The notes below the pieces were generated by a model. The model was given only the letters and a program-made list of their open reading frames with translations. It searched no databases and was not told the DNA's origin. 64,000 nucleotides of DNA from Peribacillus asahii (lineage in GTDB: Bacteria > Bacillota > Bacilli > Bacillales > DSM-1321), in the NCBI RefSeq assembly GCF_004006295.1, contig NZ_CP026095.1, positions 1,536,001 through 1,600,000 on the forward strand, written 5' to 3'. Below are positions 56,416 through 64,000 of the stretch, piece after piece; position 1 is the stretch's first letter; each line of letters starts with the position of its first letter. The position numbers were made by a program, and so were the translations under genes.

Positions 56416-59259
56416 ATGAACCCAGCTATGTTCGCGATGCTGCCAATTGTCAGTCCTTCAACTTCAACGCTAGTAGCTTCTCAAGCGTCTACATCTAGTG
56501 AAGCAGGAAAGTTTGGTGCTGTTTTAGATAGTGCAATGTTAATGGAAGGGGTAGTGAAGGAACCTCAGCTTAAACAACAACAAGTATTTTCGGAGGCTCA
56601 AATATCTGTTATCGAAGATGTAGTTCAGTTTTTAGAGATTGGTAGTTTAGCGGAAGTAGAGGGCGGCAGTATAGTAGCAGAAGAACTGTTATTGAATGAA
56701 AGTTTCACTGAACAGGATGCGTTATTGCAATTGTTGTTAAAGTTGAATGGTGAAGATGAAATGGCGGTAGCAGAATTTTTTGCGAGTATTGTACAGGTTA
56801 GTATGCCGCCAAGCGAAGAGGAAAACGACAGATTACTATTCACCGGCATTTCTAAGGAATTACAATCACTAGAAAGACAAAGTGATTCAGTAGAAAATCA
56901 AGGTATCCATCAACTGTTTTCAAACAATTCGATTGAACGTTTGAAAGAAGTCGAGAGTAGTGAATTAGAGCTAGAAGACTTTGTAGAGGTATTGAATGTC
57001 ATTTCACCTGAGCTATATACGGCATTAAAACAATTGGAAGCTTTGGATATGAAAGAGTGGTCGAAGCTTGATTTAACAGGGACAGTGAATGTATTACACA
57101 TAACCAAACTTCAAGAATTACTAACCGGAAAGCAAGATGTAACAGAAGATCAAGTTGTGGTGCATAAAGAAATCAAAAGTCTGCTAGAATCTATTGCTGA
57201 AAAACTGCGAAAAGGGTTAAATAAGGAGTCACGAAGAGCAGTGGCAGAAACCTCCCTTGCAAACGATAGACCGTTATTCACCAGTATTTCCACTGAATGG
57301 TCTAAGAGTTCACAAGAAGTATTGAATAATAGTCAAGTGGCGCCTCGGGAAAGTACTCCAATGTTTCTGAATAGTGCTGTGGACTTTTCGAAAGAAATTC
57401 CGAGCAGCCAAATAGAGCTTAAAGCGATTACAGAGATACTTCGCAATCTATCACCCGAGCTATATACGGCATTAAAACAATTGGAAGCCTTAGATGTGAA
57501 AGAGTGGGCAAAGCTTGATTTAACAGATACAGCGAATGTGTTAAAGCTTGCTAAAATTCAAGAGGTACTCCCTGTACAGCAAGGTGAAACAGAAGATGAA
57601 GCTATGCTGCAAAAAGAAATCAACAATCTGTTAGAATCGATTGCCGAAAAGCTGCAAAAAGGGGTAAATACAGATTCACGAAAGGCAGCGGTGGAAACCT
57701 CTTCTGCATCCTTATTAGAAAAAAACGGCGGACCGTTATTTAGAAGTATTTCTAACCATTCACAAGAAGCGTTTAATGGTCAAGTGGTAGTTCAGGAAAG
57801 GACTCAAACGTTTCCGCACAGTACTGTTGACTTTTCAAAAGAAGTTCAGAGCAGCGAAGCAAAGATTGAAGTGGTGAAAGAGGTACTGGATAACATATCG
57901 CCTAAGCTATATATGACATTAAAACAATTGGAAGCTTTTGATGTGAAAAAGCAGTTGGGGTTAGATTTAACGGATACGGCGAATGAGTTGCAGCTGGTCA
58001 AACTGCAAGAGTTACTAACCGCGCAGCAAGGTGTAACAGAAGATGAAAATGAAGCTATGTTGCAAAAAGAAATCAATAATTTGCTAGAATCGATTGCCGA
58101 AAAGCTGCAAAAAGGAGTAAATACAGATTCACGAAAAGCGGCGACAGAAACCTCCTTTGCGCCCTTATTAGAAAACGATAGACCGTTGTTTACACGTATT
58201 TCTACTGAATCGTATAACCATTCACAAGAAGTGTTTAATGGTCAAATGGCACCTCAGGAAAGGAATCAAACGCTTTTGAATAGTGCTGTGGACTTGTCGA
58301 AAGAAATTCTGAGTAACGAAGCAGAGCTTGAAGCTGTGAAAGAGGTACTTAACAATCTATCACCTGAGCTATATACGGCATTAAAACAATTGGAAGCTTT
58401 CGATGTGAAAGAGTGGTCGAAGCGGGATTTAACGAGTACAGCGAATGAGCTGCAACTGGCTAAACTGCAAGAGTTACTAACCGCGCGGCAAGGTGAAACA
58501 GAAGATGAAGCTATACTGCAAAAAGAAATCAAAAACCTGCTAGAGTTCATTGTTGGAAAACCGCAAAAAGGATTGAATAATAAGGATGCACTAAAAGTAG
58601 TGACAGAAACCTTAGTTGCTGCTTTATTAGAAAATGATAGAAATAAGTCTTTAGAGGTTGTAAAACAGGCCTATGCCCGATTCGTGATTTCTAATAGTGA
58701 TAGCTCTGAAGAAACGACTAGCGATGTAACGTTAAAAACAGCAGAGCTAAACATACAAAGCTCTTCGTTACCATTTCAAATGACGAAGCTTGAACAATTT
58801 GTGTTAAATACGGGTAAAAATGATCAGACTGTCGATGCTAAGCAATTTGTTAAATCGTTTGAAACTATTTTAAGTAAAGCGAATTTCTCAAAAGCAAATG
58901 GCGTCCAAAAATTGCTCATTCGCTTAAACCCAGAGCATTTAGGTTCACTTCGAATTGAGTTGATTCAAAAAGAAGGTGCGATGGTAGCCAAAATTTTAGC
59001 AACGACTGCACAAGCAAAAGAACTGCTTGAACATCAGTTGCAAAGTTTAAAGCAAGCCTTTACTAACCAAAACATTCAAGTGGAGAAAATTGAAATTTCT
59101 CAGCAAATTAGCACGTTTAACTCTGAGCGCTTCGCACAGCGTGATAACGATGCGAATGAACAACGACAGCAACAAGCACAGCAAAATGAAAGCGAAGCTG
59201 ATTCAGAAACGGATTTTACTGAGAGTTTTGCAGAAGCTTTATTAAATATAGAAGTATAG
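56416..59259 (+). CDS. fliK: Flagellar hook-length control protein FliK, enlarged by internal repeats
   Basis: Secreted ruler that sets hook length and switches the export apparatus. It has 947 residues, about twice B. subtilis FliK (~487). N-terminal ~130 residues are unique. Then four tandem ~150-residue repeats (about 137-735) each carry SPELYTALKQLEA, LDLTDTANVLQLAKLQELL and LLESIAEKLQKG. The C-terminal FliK_C domain has LLIRLNPEHLGSLRIELIQKEGAMVAKI, the switch segment, and a Gln/Asn-rich acidic tail. The start is ATG 56416 behind GGAGGTG; the in-frame GTG at 56404 sits within the site. The reading frame is unbroken through the repeats. Confidence 0.9.
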   Translation: MNPAMFAMLPIVSPSTSTLVASQASTSSEAGKFGAVLDSAMLMEGVVKEPQLKQQQVFSEAQISVIEDVVQFLEIGSLAEVEGGSIVAEELLLNESFTEQDALLQLLLKLNGEDEMAVAEFFASIVQVSMPPSEEENDRLLFTGISKELQSLERQSDSVENQGIHQLFSNNSIERLKEVESSELELEDFVEVLNVISPELYTALKQLEALDMKEWSKLDLTGTVNVLHITKLQELLTGKQDVTEDQVVVHKEIKSLLESIAEKLRKGLNKESRRAVAETSLANDRPLFTSISTEWSKSSQEVLNNSQVAPRESTPMFLNSAVDFSKEIPSSQIELKAITEILRNLSPELYTALKQLEALDVKEWAKLDLTDTANVLKLAKIQEVLPVQQGETEDEAMLQKEINNLLESIAEKLQKGVNTDSRKAAVETSSASLLEKNGGPLFRSISNHSQEAFNGQVVVQERTQTFPHSTVDFSKEVQSSEAKIEVVKEVLDNISPKLYMTLKQLEAFDVKKQLGLDLTDTANELQLVKLQELLTAQQGVTEDENEAMLQKEINNLLESIAEKLQKGVNTDSRKAATETSFAPLLENDRPLFTRISTESYNHSQEVFNGQMAPQERNQTLLNSAVDLSKEILSNEAELEAVKEVLNNLSPELYTALKQLEAFDVKEWSKRDLTSTANELQLAKLQELLTARQGETEDEAILQKEIKNLLEFIVGKPQKGLNNKDALKVVTETLVAALLENDRNKSLEVVKQAYARFVISNSDSSEETTSDVTLKTAELNIQSSSLPFQMTKLEQFVLNTGKNDQTVDAKQFVKSFETILSKANFSKANGVQKLLIRLNPEHLGSLRIELIQKEGAMVAKILATTAQAKELLEHQLQSLKQAFTNQNIQVEKIEISQQISTFNSERFAQRDNDANEQRQQQAQQNESEADSETDFTESFAEALLNIEV
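56823..58630 (+). repeat. Four tandem ~450-bp repeats inside fliK
   Basis: The codons for SPELYTALKQLE begin at 57007, 57454, 57901 and 58363: spacings 447, 447 and 462 bp (149, 149, 154 codons, in frame). Copies 2 and 3 match over most of the LLESIAEKLQKG segment at roughly nine bases in ten, so the expansion seems fairly recent. Start and end are approximate. Confidence 0.85.
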
Positions 59260-59266
59260 GTGAAGA

Positions 59267-59902
59267 ATGATGACGACAATTGATACATCGCTTTTACTGT
59301 CTAATAATGTGCAAGAAAGAAAAGTAGGAGATGCCTTAGGAAAAGACGATTTCCTAAAGCTATTTATTACTCAACTGCAAAATCAAGATCCAAGCAGTCC
59401 GATGGATAACGGTGAATTTATTGCACAAATGGCCACCTTCTCGACTATGGAGCAAATGATTAATATCGGTTCCAAAATTGATACACTCATTCAAAATAAT
59501 AAACAAAATGATTTGCTTAATTATAGTACATTTGTTGGTAAGGAAATCAAATGGCACTCGGTTGAAGAAAGTGGAGATAGTGAAGAAGCAATAATTAAGG
59601 AAGGAACAGGTGTAATCCAATCTGTGCAGTATAAAGGAGACAACGTATACTTTTTGCTTGAAGATGGCACGAAATTAGAGCCAGGGAATATTTCAGAAGT
59701 ACATAGCATGCCTTCTAATAGCCTTGTGACAGGCAGTGAATTAATTGGAAAACAAGTAACCTGGCAGGATGAAGGTGGAAATGAATTGTCAGGGTTAATT
59801 CGTTCTGTCTTAATGAGCAATAATAAGCTTCTCTACGAAATAGATGATGAAAAAGGGACAAAGCTTACGAGTGATCAATTGATTAAAATTGCGAGTAAAT
59901 AA
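59267..59902 (+). CDS. flgD: Flagellar hook assembly (capping) protein FlgD
   Basis: Hook cap, 211 residues. The N-terminal LGKDDFLKLFITQLQNQDPSSPMDNGEFIAQMATFSTMEQM is the family signature. It overlaps nothing; 7 bp from fliK. A 150-bp gap without a clear gene follows. Confidence 0.95.
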   Translation: MMTTIDTSLLLSNNVQERKVGDALGKDDFLKLFITQLQNQDPSSPMDNGEFIAQMATFSTMEQMINIGSKIDTLIQNNKQNDLLNYSTFVGKEIKWHSVEESGDSEEAIIKEGTGVIQSVQYKGDNVYFLLEDGTKLEPGNISEVHSMPSNSLVTGSELIGKQVTWQDEGGNELSGLIRSVLMSNNKLLYEIDDEKGTKLTSDQLIKIASK

Positions 59903-60052
59903 AGAGGTGGGACAAGCAAGGTTTTAAGCAAGCACTACATAATCTCTACCAATATTACGAGTGAGATTTTGTTAGATAAATAGGCCGAATCTTTTAAGAG
60001 AGAGCCATGATTGCGGTAGAAGCAGTCAATAATCAAAAGGGGAAATGAAAAG

Positions 60053-61369
60053 ATGCTTCGTTCAATGTACTCTGGTATTAGTGGATTAAAAAATATGCAA
60101 ACAAAACTGGATGTAATCGGGAATAATATTGCCAATGTCAATACATATGGGTTCAAAAAAAGCCGTGTTACGTTTAGTGATACAATGAATCAAACGATTG
60201 CAGGAGCTAGCGCAGCGACAGAAAATAGAGGAGGAACAAACGCTAAACAAATAGGTTTAGGCTCTGCAATTGCATCAATTGATACACTTCATACGCAATC
60301 AAGTTTACAAAACACGAGTCGTGATCAAGATCTCGCTATTTCAGGAGATGGCTATTTTCTTGTCAAAAATGGTGAAGCGGAGTTCTACACACGTGCAGGA
60401 AACTTCTATTTAGATGATAAGGGAACCCTTGTTACTTCGGATGGATTAAAGGTACAAGCATTTAAAGTGGATGCAGATGGAGATGTCACAAACAATTATG
60501 GTGATGTATCGGTGAATGTGAACGCACTTATGCCGGCTGTAGCTACAGATAAAATCACGTTTAAAGATAATCTATCAGCTGATTCAACGTCGGGTGCGGC
60601 ATCAGTTTTTACGCAACAAATTAAAGTAACGAATGACCAAGGAGAATATGAGAACTTAACAGTTTACTTTATGAAAAGTGCTACCGCCGCTAATACTTGG
60701 GGGGTTTACTTAAATGATCCTAGTAAATCTTCGGATGCTGTAACTGGCGGTCCAAGCGCAGCGAATTACAAGATTAAAGATATTACTTTTCAAGCAGATG
60801 GTACGATCAATTCAACAGCCGCATCTGGGACATTAACTGTTAGACGTTGGTCTGATGGAGTCGTAAGTACAACTACAACATATCCGACCACACCGGCACC
60901 AACACCAGCGCCAACAATTATATCAACATCACGAGCAATCAATCTAGACTTTACTAATTTAACCCAAAAAGCGGGCGTGACAACGGCACTAGTCAATCCA
61001 AACGGGAGCACTCAAGGGAAACTAGAAAGTTTTAACTTTGGTTCTTCTGGGGAAATCAATGGAGTGTATTCAAATGGTTTAGTTGTAACTTTAGGTCAAC
61101 TAGCGATTGCTAAATTCAGTAATCCATCTGGGTTATTGAAAACAGCAGGAAATACGTTCCAAGAGTCGATTAATTCGGGTACAGCGGATATTAGTATTGC
61201 TGGAGATGGACGCGGGACGATTCGTTCTGGTTCTCTTGAAATGTCGAACGTCGATTTATCAGAAGAATTCACAGAAATGATCGTAACGCAGCGTGCGTTC
61301 CAATCAAACACAAAAGTTATCACAACATCTGATGAAATCCTACAAGAGCTTGTTAATTTAAAACGATAG
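60053..61369 (+). CDS. flgE: Flagellar hook protein FlgE
   Basis: Hook subunit, 438 residues, longer than the ~264 of B. subtilis because of the outer D1/D2 domains. It starts MLRSMYSGISGLKNMQTKLDVIGNNIANVNTYGFKK and ends with SNVDLSEEFTEMIVTQRAFQSN, the axial-protein signature. A Pro/Thr-rich linker (TTTTYPTTPAPTPAPT) lies near residues 270-290. Ribosome site AAAAGGGGA precedes ATG 60053. Confidence 0.93.
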   Translation: MLRSMYSGISGLKNMQTKLDVIGNNIANVNTYGFKKSRVTFSDTMNQTIAGASAATENRGGTNAKQIGLGSAIASIDTLHTQSSLQNTSRDQDLAISGDGYFLVKNGEAEFYTRAGNFYLDDKGTLVTSDGLKVQAFKVDADGDVTNNYGDVSVNVNALMPAVATDKITFKDNLSADSTSGAASVFTQQIKVTNDQGEYENLTVYFMKSATAANTWGVYLNDPSKSSDAVTGGPSAANYKIKDITFQADGTINSTAASGTLTVRRWSDGVVSTTTTYPTTPAPTPAPTIISTSRAINLDFTNLTQKAGVTTALVNPNGSTQGKLESFNFGSSGEINGVYSNGLVVTLGQLAIAKFSNPSGLLKTAGNTFQESINSGTADISIAGDGRGTIRSGSLEMSNVDLSEEFTEMIVTQRAFQSNTKVITTSDEILQELVNLKR

Positions 61370-61387
61370 GTTAAGGGAGGGATGAGG

Positions 61388-61624
61388 TTGGCTGATGGGT
61401 CAACCTCAATCATCATTATTAAAGTAACCCGATTGAATGGTAAAAGTTTTACGGTAAACGCTTTATATATAGAAGCAATTGAATCGTTGCCAGATACGAC
61501 GATTACGTTTACGACGGGGAAGAAGATTGTTGTACGCGAGAAGGAAGAAGAAATCACACAAGCTATTATTCAATTTTACCGTGCTGTGAATGTTCTCGGA
61601 TTTCGTCATGACGTGGAGGGATAG
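61388..61624 (+). CDS. swrD: Flagellar protein SwrD (FlbD)
   Basis: Small flagellar-torque factor needed for swarming in B. subtilis, 78 residues. The core IKVTRLNGKSFTVNALYIEAIESLPDTTI is the FlbD signature. AAGGGAGGG is directly against an in-frame ATG (61382); TTG 61388 is better spaced. The N-terminal extension ADGSTSIII before the usual start MI(E/K)LTRLNG is odd, so the true start is uncertain. Confidence 0.85.
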   Translation: MADGSTSIIIIKVTRLNGKSFTVNALYIEAIESLPDTTITFTTGKKIVVREKEEEITQAIIQFYRAVNVLGFRHDVEG

Positions 61625-61627
61625 GTT

Positions 61628-62056
61628 ATGAAGAATAAAGTGTTAACGATTATGCTGATTATGCTTGTTGCTATTTCGCTGTTAGGTATATTGGTAGTTG
61701 TGGTGATTAATAAGATGAATGATACGGGTGTCGCAAATGGAGAACCATCCATTGATGAAATTGTGGAGGCGTCTGTTGAAATTCCAGAGATTACTACAAA
61801 TCTTGCTGGCAATGACTATATTAAAATTTCGTTTACCATTCAAACCGATGGAAAAAAAGCAAAAGAAGAGTTAGAAAAGCGAAATTTCCAAGCGAAGAAT
61901 ATTATTATTACGGAATTGTCAGAAGTAAAGACAAGTGAACTAGCTGGGAAAGCAGGGAAAGAAAAGCTACAGGAAGTCATTAAGAAGGAGTTAAATGAAT
62001 TAATGCAAGAAGGACAAGTTGAACAGGTGTATATCACCTCCTCAATCCTTCAATAA
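61628..62056 (+). CDS. fliL: Flagellar basal body-associated protein FliL
   Basis: Stabilises stator units around the motor. It has 142 residues with one helix (about 5-27) and the extracellular domain ending ELNELMQEGQVEQVYITSSILQ, typical of FliL. Three bp from swrD; a 50-bp gap leads to fliM. Confidence 0.92.
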   Translation: MKNKVLTIMLIMLVAISLLGILVVVVINKMNDTGVANGEPSIDEIVEASVEIPEITTNLAGNDYIKISFTIQTDGKKAKEELEKRNFQAKNIIITELSEVKTSELAGKAGKEKLQEVIKKELNELMQEGQVEQVYITSSILQ

Positions 62057-62106
62057 GAAATCTTTTGGGCAAACGCTCAAGTGAGCAGTTTTGGAGGTGA
62101 TGGCGA

Positions 62107-63105
62107 TTGTCTGGTGAAATATTATCACAAAGTGAAATTGATGCTTTGCTTTCAGCGCTTTCTACAGGAGAAATGGATGCTGAGGAGCTGAAAAAAGAAG
62201 AAGTTGAGAAAAGAGTGAAAGCGTACGACTTTAAACGAGCGCTTCGCTTCTCAAAAGACCAAATTCGAAGTTTAACGCGAATTCATGAAAATTTCGCGCG
62301 ATTACTGACGACGTACTTTTCAGCACAGCTTCGAACGTATATTCATATAGCAGTGGCGTCTGTTGACCAACTCCCTTATGAAGAATTTGTTCGTTCGATT
62401 CCGAAAATGACGATTTTAAATGTCTATGAAGTGCCGCCGTTAGACGGGCATATTATTCTGGAAGTCAACCCGAATATTGCTTATGCGATGATGGATCGCG
62501 TGCTTGGCGGGCGAGGCGAAAGCGTGAATAAGGTCGACAATTTAACGGAAATTGAAACGAAAATTATGACGAGTTTATTTGAAAAGGCATTTGAGAATTT
62601 GCAGGAAGCATGGTCTACAATCGTTGATATTGATCCGATCATGACAGACTTTGAAGTGAATCCTCAGTTTTTACAACTTGTCTCACCTAATGATACAGTG
62701 ATTGTTATTTCGTTAAATATTCAAGTAGGGGATACAACGGGCATGATTAATATGTGTATTCCGCATGTTGTATTAGAGCCGATTATACCGAATTTATCGG
62801 CGCATTATTGGATGCAGACTTCACAAAAAGAACGAAGTCCAGAAGAAATGGCGATGCTTGAAAAAAGAATTACGCATTCGGAGATGATTGTTGCTGCGGA
62901 ATTAGGAGAAACGAGCATTACCATTCATGATTTTCTACAACTAGATGTTGGCGATGTGATTGAGTTAAATCAACTAATTGAGGCACCTTTAACTGTGAAG
63001 ATCGGGGATGTTCCGAAATTCTACGGACAACCAGGTAAGGTAGGCAAAAAGCTAGCCATTCAGATTCTTGATATTTTGAAGGGGGGAGACGAAGATGGTA
63101 AGTGA
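62107..63105 (+). CDS. fliM: Flagellar motor switch protein FliM
   Basis: Binds CheY-P to reverse the motor. It has 332 residues and starts at TTG 62107 behind GGAGGTGA. The N-terminal CheY-binding segment is SGEILSQSEIDALLSAL. The middle domain contains DQLPYEEFVRSIP and MDRVLGGRGE, and the C-terminal SpoA domain contains LDVGDVIELNQLIEAPLTVKIGD. Its stop overlaps fliY by 11 bp. Confidence 0.96.
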   Translation: MSGEILSQSEIDALLSALSTGEMDAEELKKEEVEKRVKAYDFKRALRFSKDQIRSLTRIHENFARLLTTYFSAQLRTYIHIAVASVDQLPYEEFVRSIPKMTILNVYEVPPLDGHIILEVNPNIAYAMMDRVLGGRGESVNKVDNLTEIETKIMTSLFEKAFENLQEAWSTIVDIDPIMTDFEVNPQFLQLVSPNDTVIVISLNIQVGDTTGMINMCIPHVVLEPIIPNLSAHYWMQTSQKERSPEEMAMLEKRITHSEMIVAAELGETSITIHDFLQLDVGDVIELNQLIEAPLTVKIGDVPKFYGQPGKVGKKLAIQILDILKGGDEDGK

Positions 63106-64000
63106 TGAGATGCTTTCTCAAGATGAGATTGACGCTCTGTTAAGAGGTGATACAGAGGATGACGTAAGTGAGGTGAGATCTCCCCTTAACGTAGAAGATT
63201 ATTTATCGCCGATGGAACAGGATACACTGGGTGAAATTGGGAATATTTCTTTTGGAAGTTCAGCAACCGCTCTATCTACTTTATTAAATCAAAAGGTGGA
63301 TATCACAACACCCACTGTTGCATTAATTGAAAAAAGTAAATTAGCGGCTGAGTTTCCACATCCATATGTGACGATTCAAGTGGAGTATACGGAAGGATTT
63401 GCTGGGGTTAATGTTCTAGTCATTAAACAAAGTGATGCTGCAATTATTGCAGATTTAATGCTGGGTGGTAATGGATTAAACCCAAGTGGTGATCTTGGAG
63501 AAATTCAATTAAGTGCTGTACAAGAGGCGATGAACCAAATGATGGGCTCAGCAGCTACTTCGATGTCGACCATTTTTAGTAAGAGAGTCGATATTTCACC
63601 GCCAAGCATTGACTTACTTGATATGGTCAATGGGGAAGGAGAAAAGTCGATTCCGAACACAGATCCACTCGTCAAAATTTCGTTCCGATTACGTGTCGGT
63701 GAGCTAATTGATTCTAATATTATGCAGCTTTTACCGCTACCTTTTGCAAAAGGGCTAGTCGATGAACTGATGGGGGGACAGGTTTAGACGCTGATCTGCC
63801 AGTACCGGCTCAAGTTGAGCCGCCGCAAGTTCAAGCCGCTCAGGCGGCTGAACAAGCAGCAGCAGTGCAACAGCCAGTATATGAACAACCAATTCAACAG
63901 GTTCAGCAAGCTCAACCAGTTTATCAAATGCAGCAACCAGTACAAATGGCGAATTCCCCGCAGTATTTTGGTGCGGGTATAGCGGTGCCAAGTCAACCAG
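63095..64000 (+). pseudogene. fliY: Flagellar motor switch phosphatase FliY, frameshifted and cut by the window end
   Basis: CheY-P phosphatase and switch component. The N-terminal LSQDEIDALLRGD resembles FliM; the CheC-like domain has GEIGNISFGSSATALSTLL and LSAVQEAMNQMMGSAATSMS with the expected catalytic pattern. The frame stops at TAG 63785-63787 after 230 residues. A -1 shift continues in the GLDADLPVPAQVEPPQVQ-type linker (63781 to the end), Pro/Gln/Val-rich as expected before the FliN domain. The break is at the run of six G, 63772-63777. Either one G is missing, or the G-GGG-GGA heptamer acts as a programmed frameshift site. The end is outside the window. Confidence 0.88.

Noticed and set aside
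59903..60052. Possible remnant of the small flagellar gene often found between flgD and flgE
   Set aside because: Only short frames with no reliable similarity; nothing can be supported.
61096..61557. Minus-strand open frame of 153 codons spanning flgE and swrD
   Set aside because: Both plus-strand genes are clear family members; the antisense frame has no recognisable domain.

Overview
The window is chromosomal DNA of a low-GC, endospore-forming, flagellated member of the Bacillales (Bacillaceae-like). The evidence is a 26-codon spoVM, the FapR-controlled fatty-acid genes with a recognisable FapR operator, codY beside xerC-hslVU, and gene order that largely follows the Bacillus subtilis segment from thiN to fliY. 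Almost everything is on the + strand; only rpmB is clearly on the - strand. No tRNA, rRNA, CRISPR array, insertion sequence or prophage was seen.

Layout. 1-1655: 3' part of thiN, spoVM, rpmB (-), yloU. 1673-5566: fakA/yloV, then recG, which is broken by one missing base. 5600-9313: fapR-plsX-fabD-fabG-acpP, phospholipid and fatty-acid synthesis. 9451-14907: rnc-smc-ftsY. 15035-27149: an eight-gene cluster with no place in the B. subtilis order, lying between ftsY and ylxM-ffh. It encodes an exported membrane protein, an ABC ATPase and permease, a coiled-coil/Gly-Ser membrane protein, a MoxR AAA+ ATPase, a DUF58 protein and two VWA membrane proteins. 27244-31907: ylxM-ffh, rpsP-ylqC-ylqD-rimM-trmD and rplS (translation and protein targeting). 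32208-36956: lepB, rbgA, rnhB, and the flagellar-like pair ylqG-ylqH. 37225-45654: sucCD, dprA, topA, trmFO, xerC. 45680-48453: hslVU and codY. 49350-64000: the fla/che operon from flgB to fliY, cut by the window end.

How they fit together. The first part holds housekeeping genes for lipid synthesis, chromosome condensation, SRP targeting and ribosome maturation. The 12-kb cluster looks like one co-translated machine at the membrane: an ABC-2 transporter plus a MoxR/VWA chaperone system. It separates the two SRP GTPases. CodY, encoded directly before the flagellar operon, probably acts on it, because a 13/15 match to the CodY box lies about 105 bp upstream of flgB.

Most notable: the MoxR-VWA-ABC cluster; a roughly doubled FliK built from four tandem ~150-residue repeats; two single-base homopolymer frameshifts (recG and fliY), which may be sequence errors, although the fliY site is also a correctly phased slippery heptamer; and several short leader elements: a Shine-Dalgarno followed by AUG-stop before fliF, and a 43-codon reading frame overlapping the sucC start.
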